Position numbers and translations under genes: made by a program
In this document: positions 35,697-46,749 of the stretch, piece after piece
Position numbering within the stretch: position 1 is the stretch's first letter
How the letters are laid out: the number at the start of each line of letters is the position of its first letter
Assembly (NCBI RefSeq): GCF_003286085.1
Contig: NW_020825289.1
Span: 6,882,001-6,946,000, forward strand
Length of the DNA: 64,000 bases
Source of the DNA: Drosophila persimilis
Lineage: Eukaryota; Arthropoda; Insecta; Diptera; Drosophilidae
Direction of reading: 5' to 3'
Notes under the pieces: generated by a model
The model's input: only the letters and a program-made list of their open reading frames with translations
Database searches by the model: none
What the model was told of the DNA's origin: nothing

Positions 35697-36209
35697 TCAT
35701 TTGTTTGCTTGCCGATCCAGGGCCTGACGCTGCTTCCCCAGTTTCTTTTCGTCCAATTGCTCCTTCTCCACCTTGCGGAAGCGCTGCCAGCGTCCATTGT
35801 CCTCCACTTCGCCCCTCTGGAGCCGGAATAGGGTGCGCTTGTACCAGCTCAAAGAGATGTGACGCCCAATGAAGCAGCCGCAGGCGCCGCAATAGTGATT
35901 GACATCGTGACGTCCCTCCCAGCGAATGGGATTGCTAAACGGAGAATCGATAGATATGAGAGAGAGCACGTTGTATGGGGCCGGATCTTATTGGGCCTAC
36001 CAGCAGAGAAGAACGTTCAGGGTGCAGGCGATTTTCTGTAGACAGGTGACGGCCTCGCGTTCCAGGCGCGTAGTCTGCCACTGTCGGCAGGCTGGGCACT
36101 GCAGTTCCTGCGGCGCTGTGGTCAGGTGACCCACCTGTGGCACGGCCGAGACGCCGCCCCCATTCTCGTAGTCGCAGGCACTGCCGTCCAGGCTCTCGGT
36201 GCTGGCCAT
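35697..36209 (-). CDS. LITAF-like protein with long basic C-terminal tail
   Basis: Exons 36209-36001 and 35934-35697; 148 residues. Knuckles are C38PAC41 and H-Y-C84GAC87, with the join TG|C in phase 2. The short middle (EAVTCLQKIACTLNVLLC) is followed by NPIRWEGRHDVNHYC, matching the relative at 30474-31120 (KKWPGRTDINHYC), so the two form a subgroup with GCFIGR after the second knuckle. A tail of about 55 residues is rich in Arg, Lys, Glu and Gln and probably helical. Met 36209 is the family-consistent start; an in-frame ATG at 36227 adds six residues. Confidence 0.85.
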
Positions 36210-36450
36210 TTCACAGCAACGACGCACAGACCTATACTGAGACCAGAGGCAGAAAAGTATCTGTATCTAAATCTGGGTGGGCGCTGTGAGACGGAGAGCG
36301 CGAGATGTTTTTTTGGAAGAAGAGCCAGCTAAGTGTTGGCCGAATAATAACGCGTTACTTATTAAAAAATTAGACAGCAGCTGGCCGATGGCATTTATTT
36401 ATAGATCACTTGGCTAATTCTTGAGAACCGGCACTTCGAACGTCGGTCGG

Positions 36451-36885
36451 CTAAGTGGGACGCCAGTGGAAGCCCAGATGTCCCCCACATCTGCTGCAGA
36501 AGACCCGTTTGGTCTTGAGGCGGCTCTGCAGGCACGAGTACACAAAGGTCAGGGCGAAGATCGGGAAGCAGCTGCAAGGGGGTTGGGAGTTGAAAGAGAA
36601 CTGCGAGAGAGTAGATATAGAAAAGTCTGCCATTTACCAGGATAGGGCGGATAGCAAACAGCTGAGCTGGCCCAGGGCCCCGGTCATCTCCACCGTCTCC
36701 GTTTTGGAGTCCTGCTGGCAGAGCGGACAGCGCACTTGGTAGCTGCTGGGGCCGATGCTGAAGAACCTCACCTGGGGCTTGCCGTCATGATGTCCCTCCA
36801 GCGTGGCCGTGGTGGCCGCCGAATTGTTGTCCACCTCCAGGTCCACATCCACCTCTTCCAATTCCTTACTCGGCTCGCTCGGCAT
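36451..36885 (-). CDS. LITAF-domain protein
   Basis: Exons 36885-36638 and 36571-36451; 122 residues. Acidic N-terminus (EVDVDLEVD), then FFSIGPSSYQVRCPLC carrying C53-C56, a hydrophobic Cys-bearing segment, and F-C108SRC111 GGHLGF. As in the gene at 32392-32926, the residue two before the second Cys pair is not His, and the sequence before the first knuckle is alike, suggesting a duplication pair now separated by the P450 and another LITAF gene. The join is TG|C in phase 2. The frame is open upstream to 37035, but the start chosen matches the relatives. Confidence 0.84.
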
Positions 36886-37160
36886 TGCGACTGCCCAAGA
36901 CAGCGCGCCAAGCAATTTGGCCACCGATTGAGCACGCGATGAGCCACTAAAGAGATGACAGAAGAGCGAGGCTCGTGCCAAAGAGACACCAGAAGAGCGG
37001 CAGATCAAGCAAAGAGATTCAGCGAAACGAAACAATGTTTTTTTTTGGAATGTATCATCTTCTCTCGTCCCAAGGTCAACAAAATTACTTAAAAACTAAA
37101 TAAAACAAACGAAAAACATAGAGTGCTTCCCCATCTCCACTTCCCATCGACCAGCAATCA

Positions 37161-37744
37161 TCATTGCCGCTTCCAGGCACCCAAGAGATAGCCGCACTTG
37201 CCACAGATGACCTTGCAGTCGTTGTTGGAGCGTCGCATGCAACAGGGATAGATGGGCAGCAGGGCAAAGCAGCTGCAACAATCGGAGACCAGCATTAAAG
37301 GAGGATCAGTGGATGGCTATACCTATACCCCATCCTGGCCACTCACCACATGGTCAGCAGTCGCTCCAGACGCACCCCCTGCTCGTGCAACCGCTCGTGG
37401 CACTCCGGGCAGTACATCTGCCGCAGGCAACTGATGTTGGTGGCGGCGGGCGCCGGCGGTGAGACCTTCTGGGCCAGCTGACCCGTGGAGTTGGACTTCT
37501 TGCAGAAGTAGTAATCCGTTCCGGGATCAATGTCCGCATAACCATAGGGATAGCCGCGATGTGGGGGCGTGGTGGCCGCCAGGAGCAGTTTGTCCAGGTC
37601 TTGGGCCGACTGCTGCTTGGCCTGGCCGCAGTTGGGATTAAGGTTGATCTCGACCAGTTCTGAGTGGAACTCCTCCTCCCACTGCGACGGGGACAACGAC
37701 GACGGATCCTCGACTTGCACATTGAACTTTAGCTGCCGGCTCAT
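37161..37744 (-). CDS. Divergent LITAF-like protein with long N-terminus
   Basis: Exons 37744-37347 and 37272-37161; 169 residues. A 110-residue N-terminal region (acidic, then a PPHRGYPYGYAD stretch) precedes C112PEC115, a short hydrophobic hairpin CCFALLPIYPCC, and I-C156GKC159 GYLLGAW. The His before the second pair is missing. The intron is in the standard phase-2 position (TG|C). This is the last minus-strand member; beyond it the array turns to the plus strand, so 37.7-38.8 kb is a divergent control region. Confidence 0.8.
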
Positions 37745-38194
37745 GTTGTTGAACTGACGAGACAATATTTTCTATTTGCCTATAAATTGGGTTATTTCCT
37801 TACTATTGAAACATTCAAGACATAAAAAGCATTGGATTAATGTTTGCTGAGCTGAGCAGGGGGGGGGGGAGGGGTGATCTTTTGGCCAAAACCAGTTGTT
37901 CGTCTGTTTTGTCAGGCCCCCGCCGGCTCTAGACTTTGTTTGTCTAACACTATTTTCATGGCTGAAATGTTAACGGTTGCACTTGAATCCAAAGTCAAAG
38001 CGATGAAAGCTCCCGAAAGCACTTCATCGAGTGGGTGGCAAGTGAAGCTTTTCCCATAAAAACAAAACACACTTATTAACCCGTTAGGGGTCTGAAATGT
38101 AGCTGCTCTCATATTGCTTAACAACAGCTGCATACGTATGTATGTATATACATATTAAAAGCGGGTGAAAATTATATTGCGAGAGGCTGGAGTA
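37745..38194. other. Divergent intergenic region with G-run
   Basis: Carries a run of about eleven G at 37861-37871 in a G-rich context and AT-rich sequence near 38130-38160. No gene recognised in the first 450 bp. Confidence 0.4.
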
Positions 38195-38410
38195 ATGATC
38201 TTTCGATGCAAAACCTGTAGAGAAGTATTTCCTAAAAGGGCCCCGACTCGCAATCATTTTTTAGAACTGGTATTTCAGAGAATGACTCTCATGACTTGCT
38301 CTGATATCTCCGATTCACCTCATCTCACTTGCTCCAGTTGTACTCATTCCAACGATATTATTCGTTGCACTACCCTTACCCGCACCGCACCCATTTTTGT
38401 TTTAGATTAA
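38195..38410 (+). CDS. Candidate small intronless CxxC protein
   Basis: 71 residues from the first ATG. F-R-C-K-T-C near the N-terminus and H-L-T-C-S-S-C about 40 residues later give two Cys-x-x-Cys pairs at LITAF-like spacing, with a Phe/Leu-rich piece between (NHFLELVFQRM). It lacks the shared intron, and the residues around the pairs are poor matches to LITAF. It could be a degenerate or retro-derived array member, or a chance open frame. An AT-rich TATTAAAAG lies about 40 bp upstream. Confidence 0.3.
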   Translation: MIFRCKTCREVFPKRAPTRNHFLELVFQRMTLMTCSDISDSPHLTCSSCTHSNDIIRCTTLTRTAPIFVLD

Positions 38411-38775
38411 ACTATTTATTGCGAGGCAAGCAGCCATTCCCCGTCAATCTATCAGTACTTTAACGCTTATTCATCAGCGGCATATTAGGGCAGTGCTACG
38501 AGGTGAATCATCATCTTCCCCGACTCACAATCTCACTTGTTCTCTCTAAATCAACTGTACAATAAAAAACAATACAGATACAATGGATACCTTTTATGAA
38601 TGTGTCTGAAAATCCCCTGGTGCTTGGAGCTGCGATAAGATTATGATAGTGGCTCTCGGGGGGAAGGTTTTGTAGGCCTCCACTCTCAGACGGCTCCTCA
38701 GTGCAACGCCAACCAGCAAGCCGGACGGTACTCCAGTTTTTAGAAAAAAACCGCAGCACAATCGAAAACACAGAC

Positions 38776-39616
38776 ATGGACAGCAAGCAGCCTCCACCAT
38801 ACAGCGAGCAGAGCGGATTCACCCCGGCACAGACATATCAACCAGGTGGTCCCACACAGCCGCCGTTGTACCCACCCATGCCACAGCCGCCCCAGCAATC
38901 CACGGTGATCATTCAGACGACGACGACCTCCAATCTAGTGCCGATCGGCAGCGGCCCCACCCGCATTCGCTGCCCCTCCTGCCACGCCGAGGTGCTGACC
39001 ACCGTGAAGAGCACCCCCTCGGGACGAACCCACTGCTGGGCGATGATCCTATGCCTGTTCATGTAAGTAATGGCCCTGAAAATGGTCTTCCTCACTGGAA
39101 CAGATTACACATATCGTATACATATGTATATGCTGTTCTCGAACAGAAGGTAAATAGTATTGTACATAGCAATCGCACTCTCTTATCGCCACTTGCGAGT
39201 GACAGTGAATGTGTGTGTACGAAAGAGAGTCAACTGTTATGGGTGTACCAACACTCGAACGGGTTGTTATCGCAAGTGGAAATGGAGTTGAGTCAGATAA
39301 CAAATTGACGAACAGCAGTAGAAATAGCCAGACACATTTGTTCCACCGATTGTCTGGACGACTGAACCGAATTAGGGGCTCAAATACACCGACATATGTA
39401 CTGCAATCACACTAATTGGGAGATATACCATTATTATGAAAAACTCTCCCCAAAACTCTACCCTTTCAGCTGTTTACTTTACTCACTCTCCGTGTATCTC
39501 TTTCTACCCATAGCTGCTGGCCCTGCGTGTGCCTGCCCTACTGCATGGATTCCTGTCAGAACGCCAACCATTACTGCCCCAACTGCAGCGCATACATCGG
39601 CACCTTCGAGAACTAA
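38776..39616 (+). CDS. Canonical LITAF-domain protein, PPxY-bearing
   Basis: Exons 38776-39062 and 39514-39616; 129 residues. Pro/Gln-rich N-terminus with PPPYSEQ (a PPxY motif; in human LITAF such motifs recruit Nedd4-type ligases), then C66PSC69, the hydrophobic hairpin CWAMILCLFICWPCVCLPYC, and H-Y-C117PNC120 ending SAYIGTF. Likely acts on late endosome/lysosome membranes. The intron (451 bp, longest in the array) splits an Ile codon in phase 2, exactly as in the neighbours. Confidence 0.93.
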
Positions 39617-40056
39617 TGTTCATTTCTATGTACGAGCCCTATCCATTAACGTCACACTATGTACTATAATCAACTGTAAATATATTTGTATTAGCATCAC
39701 AAGACGACACATTAAACACAAGATTCCAACAGGAAAAGGAAATGCGATAAACTCAACGATTTGCTTACTTAGTCTAAAGCTTCTTGCATATGGTTTATAC
39801 GTATGACACTTCTGATGTGTCTCACTTGCTTATAATCTTTGTTGACCATTACTTTATATCCAAAAGCATTTTCTGGATTAATTTTCTGTACATACATATG
39901 TATGCCGCTCGATTAACCCAATCGATATGGCTCGTTTACGTTTACCCATACCAATACTAGCACCCATTTTAACCGTCATTACCGATTTCTCAACTCAAGT
40001 TATATCGCCGGTTAGTCAGAAGAGATAACAAAGTTTTGATAGTACACCCACCCTAA
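39617..40056. other. Intergenic stretch
   Basis: About 440 bp of AT-rich DNA; no gene or clear promoter motif seen. Confidence 0.4.
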
Positions 40057-40525
40057 ATGGGTTCCCGGAACGGCTTCAGTGCATGTCATACCATGAACAT
40101 GAACACCCCGCAGGTGGTAATAACCGCCGAAACCTTTGAGCCGGTCAGCCAACCAATCACCCTCACACCCGGCACTGTGGTCGCGAACCAGCAACCTATT
40201 TATAATCTCAATCAGATTGGGACAGGAGATAGCTCGCTGAAAGTTGGCTGGCAGCCGATGCAAGTTCGATGTCCCTCCTGCCAAGGTGAGGTGCAGACCA
40301 GCCTGATTACCTCCTCCACAAAGACCACCCATCTATGCGCCTTGATCCTGTACATTTGCTGGTGAGTGGATAGGAATGTACGGACATTGTAGTGTCGGAT
40401 AAACAGATAAACTTGATTCTAGCCTCTGGCCTTGCGTCGTCTTGCCCTACTGCTTCAACTACTGCAAGAACGTCCGGCATTTCTGCCCCAACTGTGGAAA
40501 CCACATAGGAACCTATTCGATATAA
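40057..40525 (+). CDS. LITAF-domain protein
   Basis: Exons 40057-40361 and 40423-40525; 135 residues. N-terminus Val/Thr-rich without PPxY. Knuckles are C72PSC75 and H-F-C123PNC126, with hairpin LCALILYICCLWPCVVLPYC between. The junction TG|C is in phase 2. An in-frame ATG at 40093 (MNMNTPQ) would shorten it by 12 residues. Ends in NHIGTYSI. Head-to-tail with the canonical members on both sides. Confidence 0.9.
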
Positions 40526-40989
40526 TGATTAGTATTTTTAAATGTATCATTACCAGAAACCATTAATATATGTAGACCATACTTTCAAACCAAATACTCG
40601 TTTGAAATTTTCTGAAAGCACCACCGACAATGCAAGACGATCATATATTATACCTTTTCTTCAGGTGGATATAAACATATTATATTTTAAGTTGCTGAAA
40701 GCTCTGCAAAATGAAACCCAAGCGATATATTAGCACTCACATCTCTGCCGATAGACCTATCGATATCACAAATAGCCGAACACGACTGCGCATTCGTTTC
40801 AACTTTCGTCTTCATTTTCAGTACGTTTTCAGCTCTTTTCCGCAGGGTTTTGCATTCATGGAGAAGAAGACACTTCGTTATCGCTAGCACTTTACAGTAA
40901 GTGGACAGGTTGCGAGCTTTTACAGTTTTTTCGAGTAATATGCTCTCTGGAAAACACTTCGAGTATACATCCAAGCTATCCGAACAGAT
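40526..40989. other. Intergenic stretch
   Basis: About 460 bp; no gene recognised. The 3' part presumably holds the promoter and 5' UTR of the next gene. Confidence 0.4.
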
Positions 40990-41470
40990 ATGGCAGATTA
41001 CAGCAAACTGGGATCACCACCGGCTTACATGGACGAGGCATCGGCTCCACCGCATACTGAAATGAATCAGTATGCACCACAATATGATCCACAGGCAATC
41101 TATCCGCCGCTGCAGCCACCTGCCCAGGTTCCACCGCCTCAGGTTGCACCTCCTCAGGTGGTCCACCACACCACTACTGTTGTAGTTAATAGCAACCAGC
41201 GGGGCATGGTCTGCCCCCAGTGCAACGCCCGTATACGAGTGCGCACCGAATTCCATCCCACGGGCAAAACCTATTGCCTGGCAGCTCTGCTCTGCCTTTT
41301 CCTGTAAGTATATATAAGTGTACTGCGATGAGTAATCGTCGATCGCGCTGAATAAATAAATTGTGTCCGTTAGGTGCTGGCCCTGCGTCTGTGTGCCCTG
41401 CTGCTGCAACTGCTGCTACAAGACCAGCCAATTCTGCCCCAACTGCAACGCCTGCCTGGGCTCGTTCTAA
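40990..41470 (+). CDS. Canonical LITAF-domain protein, proline-rich N-terminus
   Basis: Exons 40990-41303 and 41374-41470; 136 residues. SPPAYMDE near the N-terminus is PPxY; then repeats of PPAQVPPPQVAPPQV. Knuckles are C75PQC78 and F-C126PNC129; the usual His is replaced by Gln (SQFC). The hairpin is exceptionally Cys-rich (CWPCVCVPCCCNCCY). The intron splits a Leu codon in phase 2. Ends directly at CLGSF. Confidence 0.92.
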
Positions 41471-42711
41471 GGCACCCAGTGAACATTTGCACACAATCGA
41501 CATGTGTGTGTACCAACATATGTACATGAATACTAACATAATCATAAACATACATATATACGTACATATGTATATACATAAAGACATTTGATCATACAAT
41601 AACCCACGCAAAACATACTCGACGAAGATGGAAATAAAGAAATTCATATTTCTGCTTACAGTAAGCGAAAAAAAAAAAAGGCTTTGCAAGCGAAGCGGAT
41701 TCCGGGAAATCCCATAAAACTAATTGCGTTTTCTGTTGTTTTTTACTGGGCAACATTGTTGCTGCAACATGTGGCGTGCTGCCGGCTACTACCGATTGTC
41801 ATTCGTGTTGGCCATGTGCGGGTCCCGGTTTTCCACTTGCGAATTTGAAATCATTTCCATTTTGGCGGCACCTGAATTCGGATTATTCCGCAAATTTCTT
41901 CTTGAGTGATTGATAAGGCACCTATAAGCTTGTGAGTATATACGATACCTTTAGAAGCTGTGTCAATATCTCAACCCGAGTTCAGTGCTTTGTACAATAG
42001 ATTAGGTATGGTTTGTCTTGAGGTGTCGCCCCGGCCACAATTCAAAGCATTGTTCCTCGCTCCGTCAGGAGTAACTGAACCAAGACACGCATAGGCCTGC
42101 CTGGTCATGTGGATAGATTGTGAGGGCGGTAAGCATTGGACGGCTGGACACACCCTTGGCCTAATGATGATACTAACGTCGGGCCGAGTCTGAATATAAA
42201 TAGATTTTTTTGTTGACTTTGGGAGGGAGGGCAAACAAAATTGGCAAGGTACTAGTGCCGTCTTGTCCGTGGTGATTGCTTAGAAAGAGTAGCAATGGAG
42301 ATGAGGAGCACTGAAGAGAATGACGGCATCCAAAGCATACTTTCGAGTTTCCTCCGCCATCTGACATCAGAGGAGATGGAAGGGTCTCTTGCGGGTCGGT
42401 CTCTTGCGGCAAGTGGATGGATGACATCAGAGGAAGTCGACTGGCGCTGAAAAGTTTTCGAGTAAATTTCAACACGAAATTAACAGAGATAAGGTCGCGC
42501 GCAACTTGTATGCATGTGTCGCTTCTATGCAATTATAACCTCCACCGGGTGCTATAGAGGGTCTCTGTGGAATTCCGAAATTAATTCATGTTTCATGTCC
42601 AATTCCACTTGCACGCGAACCAGTAGTTGTCCCCACGGGACTCAAGGTCGGTGCAGCAATCGATAATCAGTTGGGTCTGCCTGCGCTTTTTGCAGCAGTA
42701 TCATCAGTATC
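41471..42711. other. 1.2-kb intergenic gap inside the array
   Basis: AATAAA near 41633 fits the preceding gene. The rest includes a poly(A) run near 41670 and short direct repeats near 42360-42440 (GATGACATCAGAGGA twice; GGGTCTCTTGCGG-like twice). Open frames here show no family signal. Confidence 0.45.
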
Positions 42712-43007
42712 ATGTCCTCACCCGTCGGTCCAGAGCCCAGCAACCTGATCTGCCCCAGCTGCCACCAGAACGTGACCACGCGCACCGAGCCAAAGGCCTC
42801 GACCAAGACGCACTTGATAGCGCTGATCATGTGCCTGACCTGGTAAGTGGGATCGAACCAAATACCGCAATCCATTAAGCCCAATTCTCTTCATTCTCTA
42901 TTAGCCTCTTTCCCTGCGCGTGCTGCCTCTACTGCACGGAATGTGCTCGCAACACGGCCCACTTCTGCCCCTCCTGCAACGCCTACATTGGATCCTACGA
43001 GCGTTGA
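42712..43007 (+). CDS. Minimal canonical LITAF-domain protein
   Basis: Exons 42712-42842 and 42905-43007; 77 residues, almost nothing but the domain. C14PSC17, T-H-L-I-A-L-I-M-C-L hydrophobic strand, CLFPCACCLYC hairpin, H-F-C65PSC68, ending AYIGSYER. There is no Pro-rich or PPxY region, so it should anchor to membranes but not recruit WW-domain partners (inference). Phase-2 intron as in neighbours. Confidence 0.93.
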
Positions 43008-43467
43008 GTGGAAGCCAGGCTTTCTCTGGTCCGCTCCCCAGCAGCCATGCCGGAATGCTACGCTACTTTTTCTAAATCTATATCATTGCCTCGCACAAGC
43101 ATTTATTCTTACGCAGCATTTTCATGTCAAGCAAAATATTGTAGAGTAAGATTGAGCTTATTTTGTTCCACAGCGCAACAATAAAATCATCAGTTGATAA
43201 CGTTTCAAAAATATCACGGGAATATCTAAAATTGAATACTCTCCTAACCTACATTACGATTACACCCATTCTCGCCCCATACGTTTATATATGTAAGTAC
43301 ATATGAAACCATTATAGTAAGAGTTCATGGCCACGCGTCGCAAATTGGAGTGCCCCGAAATGGGTGGATATTAGTGGTAATGGAGGGTTCTTCGTCATGG
43401 CCAGCAGGTGACACGTGGCCGCAGATATAAAGCAAGGCCAGGCCCGCTCCTATTTGAGCACTCAGCC
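43008..43467. other. Intergenic stretch with promoter of the next gene
   Basis: About 460 bp. AATAAA near 43180 may serve the preceding gene, and a TATA box at 43426 serves the next. Confidence 0.45.
43426..43431 (+). promoter_or_regulatory. TATA box of the following LITAF gene
   Basis: CAGATATAAAGC, 42 bp before the ATG, with CACTCAG near +30, implying a 5' UTR of about 10 bases. Confidence 0.6.
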
Positions 43468-43935
43468 ATGGACGTGGACCTCAAGAGAACAGCCTACCCT
43501 TACAAGGCGTCACCGGAGCCTGTACTTGTTCCAGGAACGCAGCAAAACCCGGTTTTGGTGATCAATGCCAATGGTAAGTGAGTGTTGGGGTGATTGTGGA
43601 AATGATTCTATTGATCAAATTTCCCCCTGCTACAGGGGAGGCACAGTCCAAGCTGGGACCTGTGGCCCAGATCCTGTGCTGTCCCCATTGCCGATCCACG
43701 ATGGAGTCCCGTCTGGAGCCCCGAGTGACGAAGCACACCCATGCCTTTGCCTTTGCTCTCTGTCTGACGGGGTGAGTCTCGGCCATCGGTAGGGGATGCC
43801 GTCTTTCCATTCATTCCACACTCTGCTCTTAGCCTTCTCTGCCTGGTGCCGCTGCCCTACTGTCTGAAGAGCTGCCAGAGCGTGGACCACTACTGCAGCC
43901 ACTGCAATCGGTTCCTTGGAAAAGCTTCCAGTTAA
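43468..43935 (+). CDS. LITAF-domain protein, three exons
   Basis: Exons 43468-43573, 43636-43771 and 43833-43935; 114 residues. The first intron is phase 1 (G|GG) before the domain, the second phase 2 at the shared position (GG|C). Knuckles are C51PHC54 and H-Y-C102SHC105; between them lie HAFAFALCLTGLLCLVPLPYC. Ends RFLGKASS rather than the usual aromatic Gly-x-Tyr. No PPxY. Confidence 0.92.
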
Positions 43936-44189
43936 TCTTTGTTTTATAAATATCAAGAAAAACATAAAACTTGGCAGAGCCAAGTATAAACCCACAAATT
44001 TCAGCACTTTGATAGCGACGCTATCGCGGCCTCTCGCCCACATACGAACATACATACGCAGACATACTATTCACTTGTAAAATCTGAATTGACGAGACCT
44101 TCCGCTGGACAGCTACGTAGTTAGAACTTCAGTTCCGGCCCGAACACCGAGCGCTTCACACATCCAACGGAAATAGCCATAGCACAGTA

Positions 44190-44645
44190 ATGGATTATAA
44201 GGGCACCGCTCCGCCAGAATACGGCCAATTTGATATGCCAGAGGTTCCCCATCAGGTGGTTGTCCAGCCAGCGGCTGCTGTGACAATGCAGGGTAAGTAC
44301 GACACCTGAAGGATTCCTGGAGTACATATATTCAAATCGTCTCAATTCGTCGCGCAGCCCCCAATGTGCTGGGCGATATTCCGGCTATGGCCACATGCCA
44401 GAGCTGTGGCTCCCGGAGGGAGACGGCCGTCACCTTTGAGCCCAACACTAAAACACATCTTCTGGCTCTCGGCATTTGCCTGTTGGGGTAGGTTAAACAC
44501 AATCGAAACAGGGACATCGGGGACTAATCCTTTTCTTGGCAGGGGCATATGCTGCGTCTGCATTCCCTACTGCACCAATTCCTGCCAGACGGCCAAGCAC
44601 AATTGCAGCAGCTGTGGTGCCTACCTGGGGTCCTACAGCAACTAG
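44190..44645 (+). CDS. Canonical LITAF-domain protein, three exons
   Basis: Exons 44190-44292, 44358-44487 and 44543-44645; 111 residues. N-terminal PPEY motif; C48QSC51, hydrophobic LLALGICLLGGICCVCIPYC, and H-N-C99SSC102 with AYLGSYSN. Introns in phase 1 then phase 2, the same layout as the preceding gene, pointing to tandem duplication. Confidence 0.93.
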
Positions 44646-44838
44646 ATTCGAGAGGATTTTTTGTATTTTTTCCCGTAATTATCTCACAATCAAAATTATA
44701 TATACACATACTATATATTGTGAAATTGATTATGAATAAAAGCACTCGCTAGCATTCCGTTCAAGACTTATCAGCTGGTCTCTCGGGACTTCTAAGTATT
44801 CGGGGGACTTAAACGGAAACTGAGATTAAAAAAAAAAA

Positions 44839-45271
44839 ATGACGCAGACCAGAGCTGGCTGCAGCCTCAGTACCGAAACGATGTTTGCTCGGAGAAGACC
44901 TGCAGGGAAAATGCGCTCGCAAGAAGTCTATAGAAATCTCACTCAGCCGCCGGAAGCTCCGGGTCCGCCGCCAGAACCTGCGCCGGAAGAGTATGGTGAC
45001 GACAGCTGCCCCCACTGCGATGCAGCCCCAATGGTCGGAAAGCGACATTCAAGGCTAAGTTGGTGGCAGAAACTTCGGGCCAGTCTATCGTGAGTATTTA
45101 AAGAGTAAGAATATTGAATTTCATGGAGTGCATTTCAGGCCCCTCTATTGCTTTCGCTTTCGATATAAAACGATCTTTAAGTGCCGGTCGTGCGGCTGGC
45201 GGACCTCTTCACCCAGTTTCTCGAAAAGATGCAGCTATGAATGCAAAAAGACTACAGGAATCGCATCATGA
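44839..45271 (+). CDS. Divergent LITAF relative ending in CRSCGW
   Basis: Exons 44839-45089 and 45139-45271; 127 residues. C57PHC60 and K-C99RSC102 are at LITAF spacing, and the intron splits a Ser codon in phase 2 at the shared position, which is my main reason for placing it in the family. But the middle is basic and aromatic (KRHSRLSWWQKLRASLSPLYCFRF) instead of hydrophobic, the His is lost, and a Ser/Lys/Cys tail follows. The N-terminus has a Pro/Glu run (PPEAPGPPPEPAPE). The ATG follows an A-run. It pairs with the gene at 46750. Confidence 0.75.
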
Positions 45272-45784
45272 ATGGAAAAGAAAGGAAGAAAGATGTATAT
45301 TATTTTAAGAGTTCTTTAACTAATTAGATTTCATGAAGTTATGGCTGTAGAAACGGAGTAATTGGTCAAAATCAGGATCCTAACAGAAATAACGAAAATA
45401 TGAATATTTGCCAAATGTGAAAGGAATTATAAAATTATATCTATGTATATCTGAGGCATAATTTTCAGGAGGTACACTAAAAAGGAAGAGAGAGAGAGAG
45501 GGACTCGTTGATAAAGCTTTCCGCAACTGGTGGCACATTTTTGTTGAGAGAACTGTTGCATCAAGAGCAACCAGCAACGTGTTGAGAGAGTTGTTGCAGC
45601 AGGAGAAATGTTGATAGAACTGTTGCATCAGGAGTCATCAGCCACATGTTGCTCCATGACTTATCCGGAAGAAAATGACATTGCCGGGACTTGTAACTTG
45701 TACATTTTAAAGAATAAATCAGAGGTCATGATTGCGGTGTAGCGTAATGGCTTACATTCGTATCTCAATTTATAATTTTATACA
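45272..45784. other. Intergenic stretch with imperfect tandem repeats
   Basis: Includes the TGTTGAGAGA-type repeat described separately; no other gene recognised. Confidence 0.4.
45542..45655. repeat. Three imperfect tandem units of about 30-40 bp
   Basis: Units start with TGTTGAGAGAAC, TGTTGAGAGAGT and TGTTGATAGAAC, each followed by TGTTGCAKCARGAG-like sequence. Confidence 0.7.
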
Positions 45785-46111
45785 ATGCCTTACAACTTTG
45801 CCAAATGTATAAAAAACCAGAGCTTCGAGCAGACCTCAACTGCAACATACAGTGATAGCTATATAAATGTCCAGGGGCTTTGCCAAAAGCTGTCACTCCT
45901 CCTGTTACGCCCAGGCCTAAATATTCCACAACCTCCTCCAGCTGCACCGCTGCCCCCACGCTTTGCGTAACGCATGTGCAATCAATAGGTATGGGAATTT
46001 GAGATGGGGTACATTTTGAAATATTTTTATCAAATAACAACTATTATTTAATTGCGTCTGAGTGAGTTATCCGAGGACGAATCTTCCAACAGTTCGGACG
46101 ATTGGGATTAG
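45785..46111 (+). CDS. Candidate small two-exon gene with acidic C-terminus
   Basis: Exons 45785-45966 and 46063-46111 (TTTGC|GTAACG ... GTCTGAG|TGAG) give 76 residues in frame. The protein has a Ser/Thr/Tyr-rich start, a Leu-rich piece, PQPPPAAPLPPRF, then ELSEDESSNSSDDWD at the end. The acidic C-terminus in frame straight after a plausible acceptor is the main support; the acceptor has a weak pyrimidine tract. It resembles no family I know. It lies between the two divergent LITAF relatives. Confidence 0.35.
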
Positions 46112-46749
46112 AGTATAAAAGATCATTTTGCAAAACGCAGTCCCAGAAAGATGCTCAAAGGGGAGGGCCCCAACCATTCCAAAATCTACAACTGACAGAC
46201 AAGATCCGAAAATGGTAAAAGAATTGAATTTTTCTAAGATTAAATGAAGATACTACATAGGATCCTACAATAGTGAAACTATTGAAATCAACACATAAGT
46301 TTCCGAAAATAAATGTATGTCCAGAAAAATGTGTATATATATGTACATATGTGTGTATTCTACTTAATTCCCGGGATGAAAAGCTATCCTGTTAATGAAG
46401 CTCACGGCAGCTGATAGCAACATTGTTGCACATTTGCACACAGGGACAGGATGCATGTTGCACAAAGAAACTCTAGAGCTTATGGTCCAGGAATCAGTTC
46501 TCTGTGTGACGTCTCAACTGCTGTTTGAAAGTGCGGAAAAGTGCATTTCGTTTATCCAAAGGTGCGTCTGCAGCCTCTGATAAGGTCAATAAAGCTGTAC
46601 CCTCATAGCTTTCAGCCCGAAACCGTTTGTGCGTGGGATACCAGGCGCATCCAGAGCTAACTCCCCCGCAGAGCTCTATTTTTGAGCTGAACCTGGGCAT
46701 TGCTTTTTTATCGGAATCAGAGTGTGCTCAGGCATCATTCGCGAACTGA
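46112..46749. other. Intergenic stretch
   Basis: About 640 bp including an AT-rich ATATATGTACATATG segment near 46335. An open frame of about 60 codons at 46395 shows no family signal. Confidence 0.4.

Noticed and set aside
42173-42532. 119-codon minus-strand frame in the LITAF gap
   Set aside because: No LITAF Cys spacing, no splice partner, and it spans short direct repeats.
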